This document shows, in pieces, positions 1 to 9,376 of a stretch of 35,000 bases of DNA. Under the pieces are notes generated by a model. The model saw only the letters and a list, made by a program, of their open reading frames with translations. It ran no database searches and was not told the DNA's origin. Both the position numbers and the translations under genes were made by a program. This DNA comes from Chrysomallon squamiferum (lineage: Eukaryota > Mollusca > Gastropoda > Neomphalida > Peltospiridae), in NCBI GenBank assembly GCA_012295275.1, contig CM022667.1, positions 6,802,832-6,837,831 of the forward strand, read 5' to 3'. Each line of letters opens with the position of its first letter. Position 1 is the first letter of the stretch.

Positions 1-520
1 GCTGCTTCAGAACCAGGTTGTCAGCATTGACCCGTCACTACTGCAGCAGCAGAATTACATGCCGGTGTCGTTGACGGTGACAGACAGTCTGAACGGTGCT
101 GCGCTCAGCGAGGGAGTCCTCGCTGCCAACGTCCTGCAGAACCTGGAGGGGATCCAGCTGCACCTGACGTCAAACCTCGGCCAGAACATCCAGATTGCCA
201 GCCTTGACCCCAGCATCCTACAGCAGACTCTGCAGATTGACGCCAGCCTCCTGCAGCAGCTGCAGCAGCAGGGTAACATCAACATCACCATCAACCCCAA
301 CGTCCTCACGCAGACTGTGCAGGCAGCCACAGACCCTAACATGGTGCAGGTGCAGACGATGCAGGAAGTCATCAACCCCAACATGATAGTTCAGCCGATG
401 TCGACGATAGTGACGCAGCAGTCGGTGGACGGCGAGTCCAGTGTGCCTGTCACCACAATGACGACGATGTCGGTCGAGCAGGATGCTCACGACTCAGCAG
501 AATACGTTGTGCACGATCAG
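1..520 (+). CDS. ZNF236: ZNF236-like zinc-finger protein, internal exon (Leu/Gln-rich segment), 5' end outside window
   Basis: The frame is open from base 2 (base 1 is the last base of a codon begun upstream) to the donor after base 520 (CAG|gtcagt, phase 0), about 173 codons. The product has no zinc finger. It is rich in Leu, Gln, Asn, Thr and Val, with degenerate repeats of the type IDPSLLQQ, LDPSILQQ, IDASLLQQ and INPNVLTQ. Vertebrate ZNF236, as I recall it, has a similar Gln/Thr/Leu-rich stretch just before its last finger cluster, and the later exons here match that cluster. The family encodes large nuclear proteins with many C2H2 fingers, presumed DNA-binding. A GTGAGT at 525 is a better donor by consensus, but it would leave phase 1, whereas the exon at 5148 starts in phase 0. 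Coding status is strong; the orthology is an inference from recalled family sequence. Confidence 0.8.
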
Positions 521-902
521 GTCAGTGAGTTGATATGTTTGAAGTTGTAACACACATCACTTGTTTTTCATTGTGTGTAGGTGTATAAAAGATGGCTGTA
601 GTGTGTATATATGTCTACTGATGTTTAATGTAATACATACATCACTTGTGTTTTACTGGTGTTTGAGTGTGGGTGTGATGTATATAATACAGCTGTAGTG
701 TGTATTGCAAGTTTTGTTCCTGTTTTTATCTGTGTGTTACACATTATGGTGACTGCTGTTTGGTGTGTGTTAATATTTGAGGTATCGTGTGTTACAGTGA
801 CATATCATGTGGTACAGTGAAAGGTGTGTTTTAATGTGTGAGAATGTTGGATGTGAGGTTGCAGTGTTTGAGAACAGTTGTCTCTGTTGTTACAGTCTGT
901 GT
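521..902 (+). other. Start of intron, GT-rich unique sequence
   Basis: Noncoding sequence after the exon ending at 520. It is TG-rich, with loosely repeated TGTGTG/TGTTACA words, and no exon-like stretch is seen. The minisatellite begins at its right edge. Confidence 0.6.
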
Positions 903-2511
903 AGATCACAGTTTCTGCATGTAGTCCACTCTGGCTGGTGTGTAAAGAAACTTAGATCAGACTGAATGTTTTTAGATCACAGTTTCTGCATGTAGTCCAC
1001 TCTGGCTGGTGTGTAAAGAAACGTAGATCAGACTGAATGTTTTAGATCACAGTTTCTGCATGTAGTCCACTCTGGCTGGTGTGTAAAGAAACTTAGATCA
1101 GACTGAATGTTTTTAGATCACAGTTTCTGCATGTAGTCCACTCTGGCTGGTGTGTAAAGAAACTTAGATCAGACTGAATGTTTTAGATCACAGTTTCTGC
1201 ATGTAGTCCACTCTGGCTGGTGTGTAAAGAAACGTAGATCAGACTGAATGTTTTTAGATCACAGTTTCTGCATGTAGTCCACTCTGGCTGGTGTGTAAAG
1301 AAACGTAGATCAGACTGAATGTTTTTAGATCACAGTTTCTGCATGTAGTCCACTCTGGCTGGTGTGTAAAGAAACTTAGATCAGACTGAATGTTTTTAGA
1401 TCACAGTTTCTGCATGTAGTCCACTCTGGCTGGTGTGTAAAGAAACACAGTTTCTGCATGTAGTCCAGATCAGACTGAATGTTTTTAGATCACAGTTTCT
1501 GCATGTAGTCCACTCTGGCTGGTGTGTAAAGAAACTTAGATCAGACTGAATGTTTTAGATCACAGTTTCTGCATGTAGTCCACTCTGGCTGGTGTGTAAA
1601 GAAACTTAGATCAGACTGAATGTTTTAGATCACAGTTTCTGCATGTAGTCCACGTAGATCAGACTGAATGTTTTTAGATCACAGTTTCTGCATGTAGTCC
1701 ACTCTGGCTGGTGTGTAAAGAAACGTAGATCAGACTGAATGTTTTAGATCACAGTTTCTGCATGTAGTCCACTCTGGCTGGTGTGTAAAGAAACTTAGAT
1801 CAGACTGAATGTTTTTAGATCACAGTTTCTGCATGTAGTCCACTCTGGCTGGTGTGTAAAGAAACTTAGATCAGACTGAATGTTTTTAGATCACAGTTTC
1901 TGCATGTAGTCCACTCTGGCTGGTGTGTAAAGAAACTTAGATCAGACTGAATGTTTTTAGATCACAGTTTCTGCATGTAGTCCACTCTGGCTGGTGGTGT
2001 AAAGAAACGTAGATCAAATGTTTTAGATCACAGTTTCTGCATGTAGTCCACTCTGGCTGGTGTGTAAAGAAACGTAGATCAGACTGAATGTTTTTAGATC
2101 ACAGTTTCTGCATGTAGTCCACTCTGGCTGGTGTGTAAAGAAACGTAGATCAGACTGAATGTTTTTAGATCACAGTTTCTGCATGTAGTCCACTCTGGCT
2201 GGTGTGTAAAGAAACGTAGATCAGACTGAATGTTTTTAGATCACAGTTTCTGCATGTAGTCCACTCTGGCTGGTGTGTAAAGAAACGTAGATCAGACTGA
2301 ATGTTTTAGATCACAGTTTCTGCATGTAGTCCACTCTGGCTTTGTAAAGAAACTCACAGTGTTTTAGATCACAGTTTCTGCATGTAGTCCACTCTGGCTG
2401 GTGTGTAAAGAAACTTAGATCAGACTGAATGTTTTTAGATCACAGTTTCTGCATGTAGTCCACTCTGGCTGGTGTGTAAAGAAACGTAGATCAGACTGAA
2501 TGTTTATTTAC
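903..2511 (+). repeat. 70/71-bp minisatellite, about 22 copies
   Basis: A tandem unit begins AGATCACAGTTTCTGCATGT and continues through CCACTCTGGCTGGTGTGTAA and ends near CAGACTGAATGTTTTT. The first repeat starts fall at 903, 974 and 1044, so the period is 70 to 71 bp; the difference is one T in a T-run. Units differ mainly at one position (CTTAGATC versus CGTAGATC). A few are truncated, near 1446 and 1650. The array lies inside the ZNF236-like gene, between the exons at 520 and 5148. Confidence 0.95.
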
Positions 2512-2885
2512 ACTTCATTTTAAACGTCGTGTTTTTTTCTTTCAGTTCCACTCTGGCTGGTGTGTAAAGAAACTTAGATGACTGCAATGTTTTTAGATCA
2601 CAGCATGTAGTCCACTCTGGCAAAGAAACTTGATCAGACTGAATGTTTTTAGATCACAGTTTCTGCATGTAGTCCACTCTGGCTGGTGTGTAAAGAAACG
2701 TAGATCAGACTGAATGTTTTTAGAGGATGAAGATGAGGCTGGTGAAGGAGGATCAGATGATGGATCATGGACTGTAGTCCACTCTGGCTGGAGTGTAAAG
2801 AAACGTAGATCAGACTGAATCATGCATGAAACGTATGGAGTCTTTTTAGAATTCTGATGTTTTCCACACAGGGAGGAAAAGAAAC
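2500..2885 (+). pseudogene. Degraded copy of a ZNF236-like exon inside the minisatellite
   Basis: An acceptor-like stretch (TTTTTTTCTTTCAG, ending near 2545) is followed by repeat units. Exon-like islands appear at about 2724-2772 (GAGGATGAAGATGAG...) and 2818-2882 (ATCATGCATGAAACG...GGGAGGAAAAG). They match or continue exon pieces found again at 3830-3986. The islands are broken by repeat units and frame changes, so no continuous reading frame exists. It is either a decayed partial duplication of the exon or a consensus error in a hard-to-assemble array. Confidence 0.5.
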
Positions 2886-3828
2886 TTAGATCAAAAGAAT
2901 GTTTTAGATCACAGTTTCTGCACTCCACTCTGGCTGGTGTAATGTAGATCAGACTGAATTTGTTCACAGTTTCTGAACTAGTCCACTCTGGCTGGTGTGT
3001 AAAGAAACTTTTGTTCACTGAACTCACAGTTTCTGCATGTAGTCCATGTGGCTGGTGTGTAAAGAAACGTAGATCAGACTGAATTTTTTCACAGTTTCTG
3101 AAGTCCACTCTGGCTGGTGTTGTAAAGAAACGTAGATCAGACTGAATGTTTTTAGATTTGTTCACTGAACTCACTGGTGTGTGTAGATCAGACTGAATGT
3201 TTTTAGATTTGTTCACTGAACTCCACTCTGGCTGGTGTGTAAAGAAACTTAGATCAGACTGAATGTTTTTAGATCACAGTTTCTGCATGTAGTCCACTCT
3301 GGCTGGTGTGTAAAGAAACTTAGATCAGACTGAATGTTTTTAGATCACAGTTTCTGCATGTAGTCCACTCTGGCTGGTGTGTTCAAACTGAACTCACAGT
3401 TTCTGCATGTAGTCCACTCTGGCTGGTGTGTAAAGAAACTTAGATCAGTTGTTTTTTAGATCACTGAACCACTCTGGCTGGTGTGTAAAGAAACTTAGAT
3501 CAGACTGAATGTTTTAGATCACAGTTTCTGCATGTAGTCCACTCTGGCTGGTGTGTAAAGAAACTTAGATCAGACTGAATGTTTTTAGATCACAGTTTCA
3601 CATGAACTCTGGCTGGTGTGTAAAGAAACTTAGATCAGACTGAACTTTTAGATCACAGTTTCTGTAAGTGTTGGCTGGTGTGTACTGAACTCAACTTAGA
3701 TCAGACTGAATGTTTTTAGATCACAGTTTCTGCATGTAGTCCACTCTGGCTGGCTGGTAATGTAAGTGTTCACTGAACTCAGACGAATGTTTATTTACAC
3801 TTCAAAACAACGTTGTTTTCTTCTTTCA
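2546..3828 (+). repeat. Irregular, mixed minisatellite zone
   Basis: Units of the 70-bp repeat continue but are truncated, fused and interspersed with TTGTTCACTGAACTCAC, which belongs to the 34-bp repeat further right. Examples lie around 3010-3030, 3160-3225, 3380-3400 and 3760-3780. Regular periodicity is lost compared with 903-2511. On the minus strand the zone leaves long frames open, but these only translate the repeat. Confidence 0.8.
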
Positions 3829-3829
3829 G

Positions 3830-3986
3830 TTGGCGCAGATGACATTACACTGAACTCACGCGAGGCAATGTAAGGATGAAGATGAGCTGGTGAAGGAGGA
3901 GGATGATGGACATGGACTCTCTCCTCTGGAGGAGCACAACACAACAATCATGCATGTTCACTGAACTCACTGAAAAGAAGTGTAAT
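3830..3986 (+). CDS. ZNF236: Broken ZNF236-like exon supplying the first Cys of a zinc finger
   Basis: A good acceptor (TTTTCTTCTTTCAG, AG at 3828-3829) precedes TTG GCG CAG ATG (LAQM). After an intrusion of 34-bp repeat, 3875-3955 is clearly coding-like: DEDELVKEEDDGHGLSPLEE followed by HNTTIMH. After another intrusion, 3972-3986 reads GAA AAG AAG TGT AAT (EKKCN), then GT. Joined in phase 0 to the next exon (VCNKGF) this gives C-N-V-C, the first half of a C2H2 finger; the exon at 5148 lacks that first Cys. The pieces are not continuous: the repeat intrusions add stops, and the last piece is in a different frame. The real exon is therefore probably intact in the genome but scrambled here, or truly disrupted. 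Confidence 0.55.
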
Positions 3987-4917
3987 GTCACGCGTGTGTA
4001 ATGTAAGTGTTTGTTCACTGAACTCACGTGTGTAATGTAAGTCTTTGTTCACTGAACTCACGTGTGTAATGTAAGTGTTTGTTCACTGAACTCACGTGTG
4101 TAATGTAAGTCTTTGTTCACTGAACTCACGTGTGTAATGTAAGTGTTTGTTCACTGAACTCACGTGTGTAATGTAAGTGTTTGTTCACTGAACTCACGTG
4201 TGTAATGTAAGTCTTTGTTCACTGAACTCACGTGTGTAATGTAAGTGTTTGTTCACTGAACTCACGTGTGTAATGTAAGTCTTCACTGAACTCACGTGTG
4301 TAATGTAAGTGTTCACTGAACTCACGTGTGTAATGTAAGTCTTTGTTCACTGAATGTAAGTCTTTGTTCACTGAACTCAATGTGTAATGTAAGTTTGTTT
4401 CACTGAACTCACGTGTGTAATGTAAGTGTTCACTGAACTCACTCACGTCTTCACTGAACTCACGTGTGTAATGTAAGTGTTCACTGAACTCACGTGTGTA
4501 ATGTAAGTGTTCACTGAACTCACGTGTGTAATGTAAGTGTTCACTGAACTCACGTGTGTAATGTAAGTCTTTGTTCACTGAACTCACGTGTGTAATGTAA
4601 GTCTTTGTTCACTGAATCACGTGTAAATGTTTCACTGAACTCACGCGTGTAATGTAAGACTGAACTCACGCGTGTAATGTAAGTGTTCACTGAACTCACG
4701 TGTTCTTTGTTCACTGAACTCACGTGTGTAATGTAAGTCTTTGTTCACTGAACTCACGTGTGTAATGTAAGTCTTCACTGAACTCACGTGTGTAATGTAA
4801 GTCTTTGTTCACTGAACTCACGTGTGTAATGTAAGTCTTTGTTCACTGAACTCACGTGTGTAATGTAAGTCTTTGTTCACTGAACTCACGTGTGTAATGT
4901 AAGTCTTTGTTCACTGA
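3987..4917 (+). repeat. 34-bp (and 30-bp) minisatellite carrying a 5' splice site in nearly every unit
   Basis: The unit begins ACGTGTGTAATGTAAGTCTT and ends TGTTCACTGAACTC (34 bp). A shorter form lacking four bases is 30 bp. About 27 copies of TAATGTAAG are present. The array directly follows the exon end TGTAAT|GT near 3986, so its repeated TGTAATGTAAGT looks like a copy of the natural exon end plus donor. The array ends at about 4917, before unique intron sequence. Confidence 0.95.
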
Positions 4918-5068
4918 CTTGTTTCATTTCACTCAGCAAATACTGTCTGTTCAGTTGTTCTGTGTATCATTCTGTATGTGAATGAACAAGACTTGTTGAT
5001 GCTAAAACAAAAGCCCATTACAGACCAGCAGTTTCATCTTATCTTAAATATCATGTAATGTTTTGTGT

Positions 5069-5105
<37 letters not shown>

Positions 5106-5147
5106 GTATGAGTGTTTTAATACTATTACTGTTTTATGAATGTACAG
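4918..5147 (+). other. Unique intron end with CA run (5071-5102) and acceptor
   Basis: Non-repetitive intron sequence, then a (CA)16 microsatellite at 5071-5102, then TTTTATGAATGTACAG ending in the acceptor AG at 5146-5147. The pyrimidine tract next to this acceptor is weak. Confidence 0.7.
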
Positions 5148-5316
5148 GTGTGTAACAAAGGGTTTAAGCGAGCCAGTCACCTGAAGGAACACCTGTCCAC
5201 GCACATACCTGGTGCTAACGCGAAGAAGACGAAAGCCAAGCCTCACGAGTGTCCAACGTGCGGCAAGGCCTTTCAGAAACCTAGTCAGCTGGACAGACAC
5301 ATCAGAATCCACACCG
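5148..5316 (+). CDS. ZNF236: ZNF236-like zinc-finger exon (one and a half C2H2 fingers)
   Basis: The exon is bounded by TACAG|GTG and CACACCG|gtttgt, entering in phase 0 and leaving in phase 1. It encodes VCNKGFKRASHLKEHLSTH, the last part of a finger (second Cys at residue 2, His at 15 and 19). A basic spacer follows, and then a complete finger with Cys at 35 and 38 and His at 51 and 55, ending in the linker HTG. The sequence resembles my recollection of the penultimate finger pair of vertebrate ZNF236 (KAFKRATHLKEH...KPSQLERHSRIHTGERP). The first Cys of finger one must come from the preceding exon, which is the damaged one at 3830-3986. Nuclear DNA binding is expected from the family. Confidence 0.9.
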
Positions 5317-5848
5317 GTTTGTCCTCACTCTTCTCACTCTGTTTCTCTCTCACTCTTCTCTCCATCTGTGTATCTTTATCTCTGTCTGTCACTTGTTTAT
5401 AAATTTAAATATGTAAACACCAGCATATAGAAAAAAAAAGTACAATCTAAAGTGTTTTTTTAGATAAAAACAATCTCATTAGATTTAGAGTATGTAGTTA
5501 ACAAAATGAGATATTTTAGATCATTTAAATTTTTGTTACTATGAAAAACAAATATAATAAAGAAATAATATTAGAAAACCTAACTTTTTTTACTGACAAA
5601 TGTTTATTTGTAACCTCACACTCTGCTTGATAGCATCTCTTTCTTTTTTTCTTTAATTTGCTCTCTTAGTTGGCAGCAAACATGTGCACACACAATACAC
5701 ACACACAAACACACACACACACAAACACACACACAGATTCATGCACACACAGATTCATGCACACACAAATACATACACACACACAAAAACACACATGCTA
5801 CTATAAAATGTTTAAAATTTGCTCTGTTATCACTTGTTTCCGATGCAG
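5317..5848 (+). other. Last intron of the ZNF236-like gene, with CA-rich tract
   Basis: A 532-bp intron from GTTTGT to TTTCCGATGCAG. It begins with a CT-rich stretch (5320-5395), is AT-rich in the middle, and carries a broken (CA)n tract at about 5684-5795. No exon is seen inside it. Confidence 0.85.
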
Positions 5849-6183
5849 GTGAACGTCCGTTTGTGTGTGGGATGTGTAACAAGGCGTTCAACCAGAAGAA
5901 CGCCCTGCAGATCCACCTGAAGAAGTACAGTGGGGAGCGGCCTCACAAGTGCAGCTACTGCCCCCTCGCCTTCATCCAGAAAGGAAACCTCAAAACTCAC
6001 ATCAAGCGAGCCCACCACATCGACATGGTCAACTCCATGAATCTTCCTCACAACTTCAACACCTCATCCAATCCAGAAACAGTCGGCATCAACACCACCA
6101 GCGCAGGCGACACAGGGGTCGAAGGTCAAGGACCCGAAGAAAGTCTCGACCTTTCCGAAGTGGCTGATCTCTTTCAGAATTAG
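5849..6183 (+). CDS. ZNF236: ZNF236-like terminal coding exon: two fingers and acidic tail, stop TAG
   Basis: Starts after GATGCAG and completes the split Gly of the GERP linker. It encodes about 110 residues and ends in TAG at 6181-6183. Counting the split Gly as residue 1, the first finger has Cys 7, Cys 10 and His 23, but the expected last His is Tyr ([10 protein letters not shown], residue 27). The second finger is canonical (Cys 35 and 38, His 51 and 56: C-x2-C-x12-H-x4-H). A non-finger tail of about 50 residues follows, ending [14 protein letters not shown]. The two fingers and short acidic tail match the C-terminal organisation of vertebrate ZNF236 as I remember it. The His-to-Tyr change needs only one base (CAC to TAC), so it may be natural or a sequence error. 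Confidence 0.9.
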
Positions 6184-6352
6184 CTTGGTGATTGTTTTGA
6201 AAGGTCAAGGTCACCAGGAAACCTTTAACCTCTGTTTTGAACCTGTAAAATGTCTGAGAAAAGATATTTTAAAAAGTCGTTACTGCTTGCTATTTCTCCC
6301 GGAACATGTTAAACTGAAATGTCACAGTATTAAGAAAACGTTGATCTTTTTC
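6184..6352 (+). other. Proximal 3' UTR of the ZNF236-like gene
   Basis: Sequence directly after the TAG stop, non-repetitive and with no ORF. No canonical AATAAA occurs here. An ATTAAA at about 6742 is a possible but unproven polyadenylation signal. Confidence 0.5.
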
Positions 6353-6592
6353 TTATGTGTTTGATGTAACACTCTGATAAACAGTTCTGTGTGTTTGATG
6401 TAACACTCTGATAAACAGTTCTGTGTGTTTGATGTAACACTCTGATAAACAGTTCTGTGTGTTTGACGTAACGCTCTGATAAACAGTTCTGTGTGTTTGA
6501 TGTAACACTGATAAACAGTTCTGTGTGTTTGATCTAACGCTCTGATAAACAGTTCTGTGTGTTTGACGTAACACTGATAAACAGTTCTGTGA
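6353..6592 (+). repeat. 34-bp minisatellite in the presumed 3' UTR, about 7 copies
   Basis: Tandem unit GTGTTTGATGTAACACTCTG + ATAAACAGTTCTGT; successive TTGATGTAAC starts at 6361 and 6395 give period 34. Some units have TTGACGTAACGC, and a few lack four bases. Minus-strand frames through it encode a periodic HTELFIR-type peptide, which is only the repeat. Confidence 0.9.
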
Positions 6593-7050
6593 CATTTGTG
6601 AACACAAAAATGATGTGATATTGGACAAGATCTGAAACTTGAGCTCAAAGTCTGACATTGTTGTTTTTTTTGTTTGTTTTTTTGAGACTTTATTTGTTTG
6701 TGGTTTCATAAATTAACACGAGGTGATTTTTCAAACAACAAAATTAAAACATAAGTTTTCTTCTTATAAAACACTATTGCAGAAATATGAAAAATAGTTT
6801 TCAAAGGAACAATGTTAATTAAAAAATCAAAAAAAAAAAGTGAAATACTACAGATTTGACTAAGAACTAACAGAAAACTATTTTTTTTTTTTTTTTTTTT
6901 TTTTTTATTTTTATCTAAACTAACACGTTTTTCATAGACATGTGGCCGTTTTAGACCGACTGAAACCTCGAAGGTTTTTATACGAGGAAACGAAATGTGG
7001 CTTTTAGATCAGTGATATAAAAACTCTGTACAGAGAAACAGTTGGTTTGG
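6593..7050. other. AT-rich gene-free stretch with 26-T tract
   Basis: No gene seen. It contains a T-run at 6881-6906 and short A-runs. The ZNF236-like transcript may end within it. Confidence 0.5.
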
Positions 7051-7215
7051 GTTTTAGACCAACTGTACTGAACAAAAACAAGTTAGGAAAACAGCTGTTC
7101 TGAAACACACTGAGAGAGGCGTGGTGTTTTAGACCAACTGTACTGAACAAAAACAAGTTAGGAAAACAGCTGTTCTGAAACACACTGAGAGAGGCGTGGT
7201 GTTTTAGACCAAACT
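7051..7215. repeat. 75-bp direct repeat, two full copies and a fragment
   Basis: GTTTTAGACCAACTGTACTG begins at 7051 and 7126, and a third partial start lies at 7201, so the period is exactly 75 bp. The two full copies look identical by eye, which suggests a recent duplication. Confidence 0.9.
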
Positions 7216-8340
7216 GCTGTGCGACACCCAGAGAACACTCAGGTTTTTTAACAATGGACCAAACTGCCTTGTATTGCAATATTATATTTATTTGTTAACT
7301 GTTGTCTGTTTACATAAAACATTTTCAACTTTCTAGTGTTGACATTATTTCTCTGTTCTTTCAGATTTAAAAGCCAGAACATTAACTGTTGTACTCAGCC
7401 TCAGTCTTTGTAAGCTTTTTGTATTCCTGGAATAATTTTAATTTTTAATGTTTTCTGGCTTGGTTTTTTTTTATAATGTTAGTAGCAGCCTGTACTAAAC
7501 AATTTTAACGATTATACCTAATACACAAGAATCATGTTATTCCAAAATATATCTACATACATACACATAGACACACACAACAGAGACGCCTGAAGAACAA
7601 AATAAGTGAACAGACTAATATGAACTGCAGACTTACATTTCATTATAAAAATAATTAATGTTTCGTGATAAAATCTGAAATACTGCAGTGTCTGTTTGTT
7701 TACACAGCAACACCTGTCAAATAGTTCAGTTTACTTTTGGATAAAATAAAATAAATAATTAATTAAATAAAATCAAAATATAATTTTAAATAAATAAAAA
7801 CAGTAAAATAGATAAATAAGCAAAAATAACAGAAGGAAAAAATAAAAAAGACACGACTATGTAATTTATAGAGAACTCGTAATTTTTATAACTCAACTTT
7901 GCTTTATAGTTTTACAAAATTTATTTAAATTTTTTGTATTTATATTTTCAGAATATAATTTATAAATCTAAAAAAAATGACAAATTTTAGCACTTAATAA
8001 CAATAGTCAAAGAACAAATACACATTTGAAAGTGAAGCAAATTTATTCACAGAAAGAAATTGTAATATAATGTAAACATTGATAAAACAATGTAAACAAT
8101 AATTGTAGGATATTGTAATATAATGTAAACATTGATAAAACAATGTAGTCTTTAATAATGTAGAACACTGTAAATCAATGTAAACAATAATGTAGGAAAC
8201 TGTTATATAAGGATTAGCAATGTAGAGATAACAATGTAAATATTAGTAATGTAGGATAATTCAGTGTAAACATTTAGTAATGTAATACAATGTAAAAACT
8301 GAGGATGAATTTTAGGACTGTAAAACAGAGCCAAGTCCAG
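7216..8340. other. AT-rich gene-free stretch
   Basis: No coding or RNA gene recognised. Between about 8060 and 8300 the words AATGTAAACATT, GATAAAACAATGTA and AATGTAGGA recur irregularly, like a decayed short tandem repeat. Confidence 0.6.
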
Positions 8341-8343
8341 ATA

Positions 8344-8382
<39 letters not shown>

Positions 8383-8410
8383 CCATAAAATAACATTTAA
8401 AAAAAAAAAA

Positions 8411-8450
<40 letters not shown>

Positions 8451-8500
8451 CCATAAAATAACATTTAAAAAAAAAAAAAAAAAATAATAATAATAATATA
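8341..8500. repeat. (AAT)n microsatellites in a duplicated block
   Basis: Runs of AAT lie at about 8345-8380, 8412-8445 and 8484-8500, each adjoining a copy of AACCATAAAATAACATTT and an A-run. A microsatellite plus flank has been duplicated locally. Confidence 0.9.
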
Positions 8501-9018
8501 ATAAGTACAGGAATTAAATAATAATAAATAAATAAATTTAATTATTTGAACTAAGCTCAGTTTAAAAAATATGGAGAGAGAGAGAAAAAAAGAAGATAAA
8601 TAAAGGACGTTAAAAATGGGATTAAATACTTAAAGCTTTAATTAAATTTGGCCATATTTGTGCCCACAAGGATTTCAACCAATCAAACAACATATACAAA
8701 GTTATTTATAGACAATGAGGCTTTGCCTGCACATGACGTATGTACACAAACATTAATACATTGTATATATTAATGACATAACAAGTAATTTAAATTCAAC
8801 ACAAGAAATTCTTTTTTAAAACAGGATGAAGTTTTTTATTTAAAATTTTATTATATAAATAAAATAAAAATTAAGTAAGTAAATAATAAATTGAAAACAT
8901 GACTAACAGTGAGTAAAAATTGAATCAAAGTTGTTTTTGTTTTGTTTAATATGTTTTAATGAATAAAAGAATGGATATGTATGCATGTATATGAGTACAT
9001 ACAAATGTGTATGTATGT
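8501..9018. other. A-rich gene-free stretch
   Basis: Low-complexity A-rich DNA with short AAAT and GAGA runs. No gene seen. Confidence 0.6.
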
Positions 9019-9376
9019 ATATGTGTGTATGTGTTTATGTAAGTATATGTTTGTAAGTATGTGTGTGTATGTAAGTATATGTTTGTAAGTATGTATATCA
9101 GCATATATGTGTGTTTATGTAAGTATATGTATGTAAGTATGTGTGTGTATGTAAGTATATGTTTGTAAGTATGTATATCAGTATATATGTGTGTTTATGT
9201 AAGTATATGTATGTAAGTATGTGTGTGTATGTAAGTATATGTTTGTAAGTATGTATATCAGTATATATGTGTGTTTATGTAAGTATATGTATGTAAGTAT
9301 GTGTGTGTATGTAAGTATATGTTTGTAAGTATGTATATCAGTATATATGTGTGTTTATGTAAGTATATGTTTATGT
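9019..9376. repeat. 80-bp minisatellite, about 4.4 copies
   Basis: GTATGTATATCAGTATATAT recurs with ATATCA at 9095, 9175, 9255 and 9335, so the period is exactly 80 bp. The unit is itself built from GTAAGTATATGT and GTATGTGTGTGT words, and the copies are nearly identical. Confidence 0.95.

Noticed and set aside
525-530. GTGAGT as the donor of the first exon
   Set aside because: It would end the exon in phase 1, whereas the following exon pieces and the exon at 5148 start in phase 0.
2593-3216. 207-codon minus-strand frame over the minisatellite
   Set aside because: It only translates the 70-bp repeat (SDLRFFTHQP motif repeated).
4228-4587. 119-codon minus-strand frame in the 34-bp array
   Set aside because: Periodic HLHYTREFSE peptide, entirely repeat-derived.
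903-4917. CRISPR-like regular repeats
   Set aside because: Units are contiguous with no unique spacers, and the setting is a eukaryotic intron.
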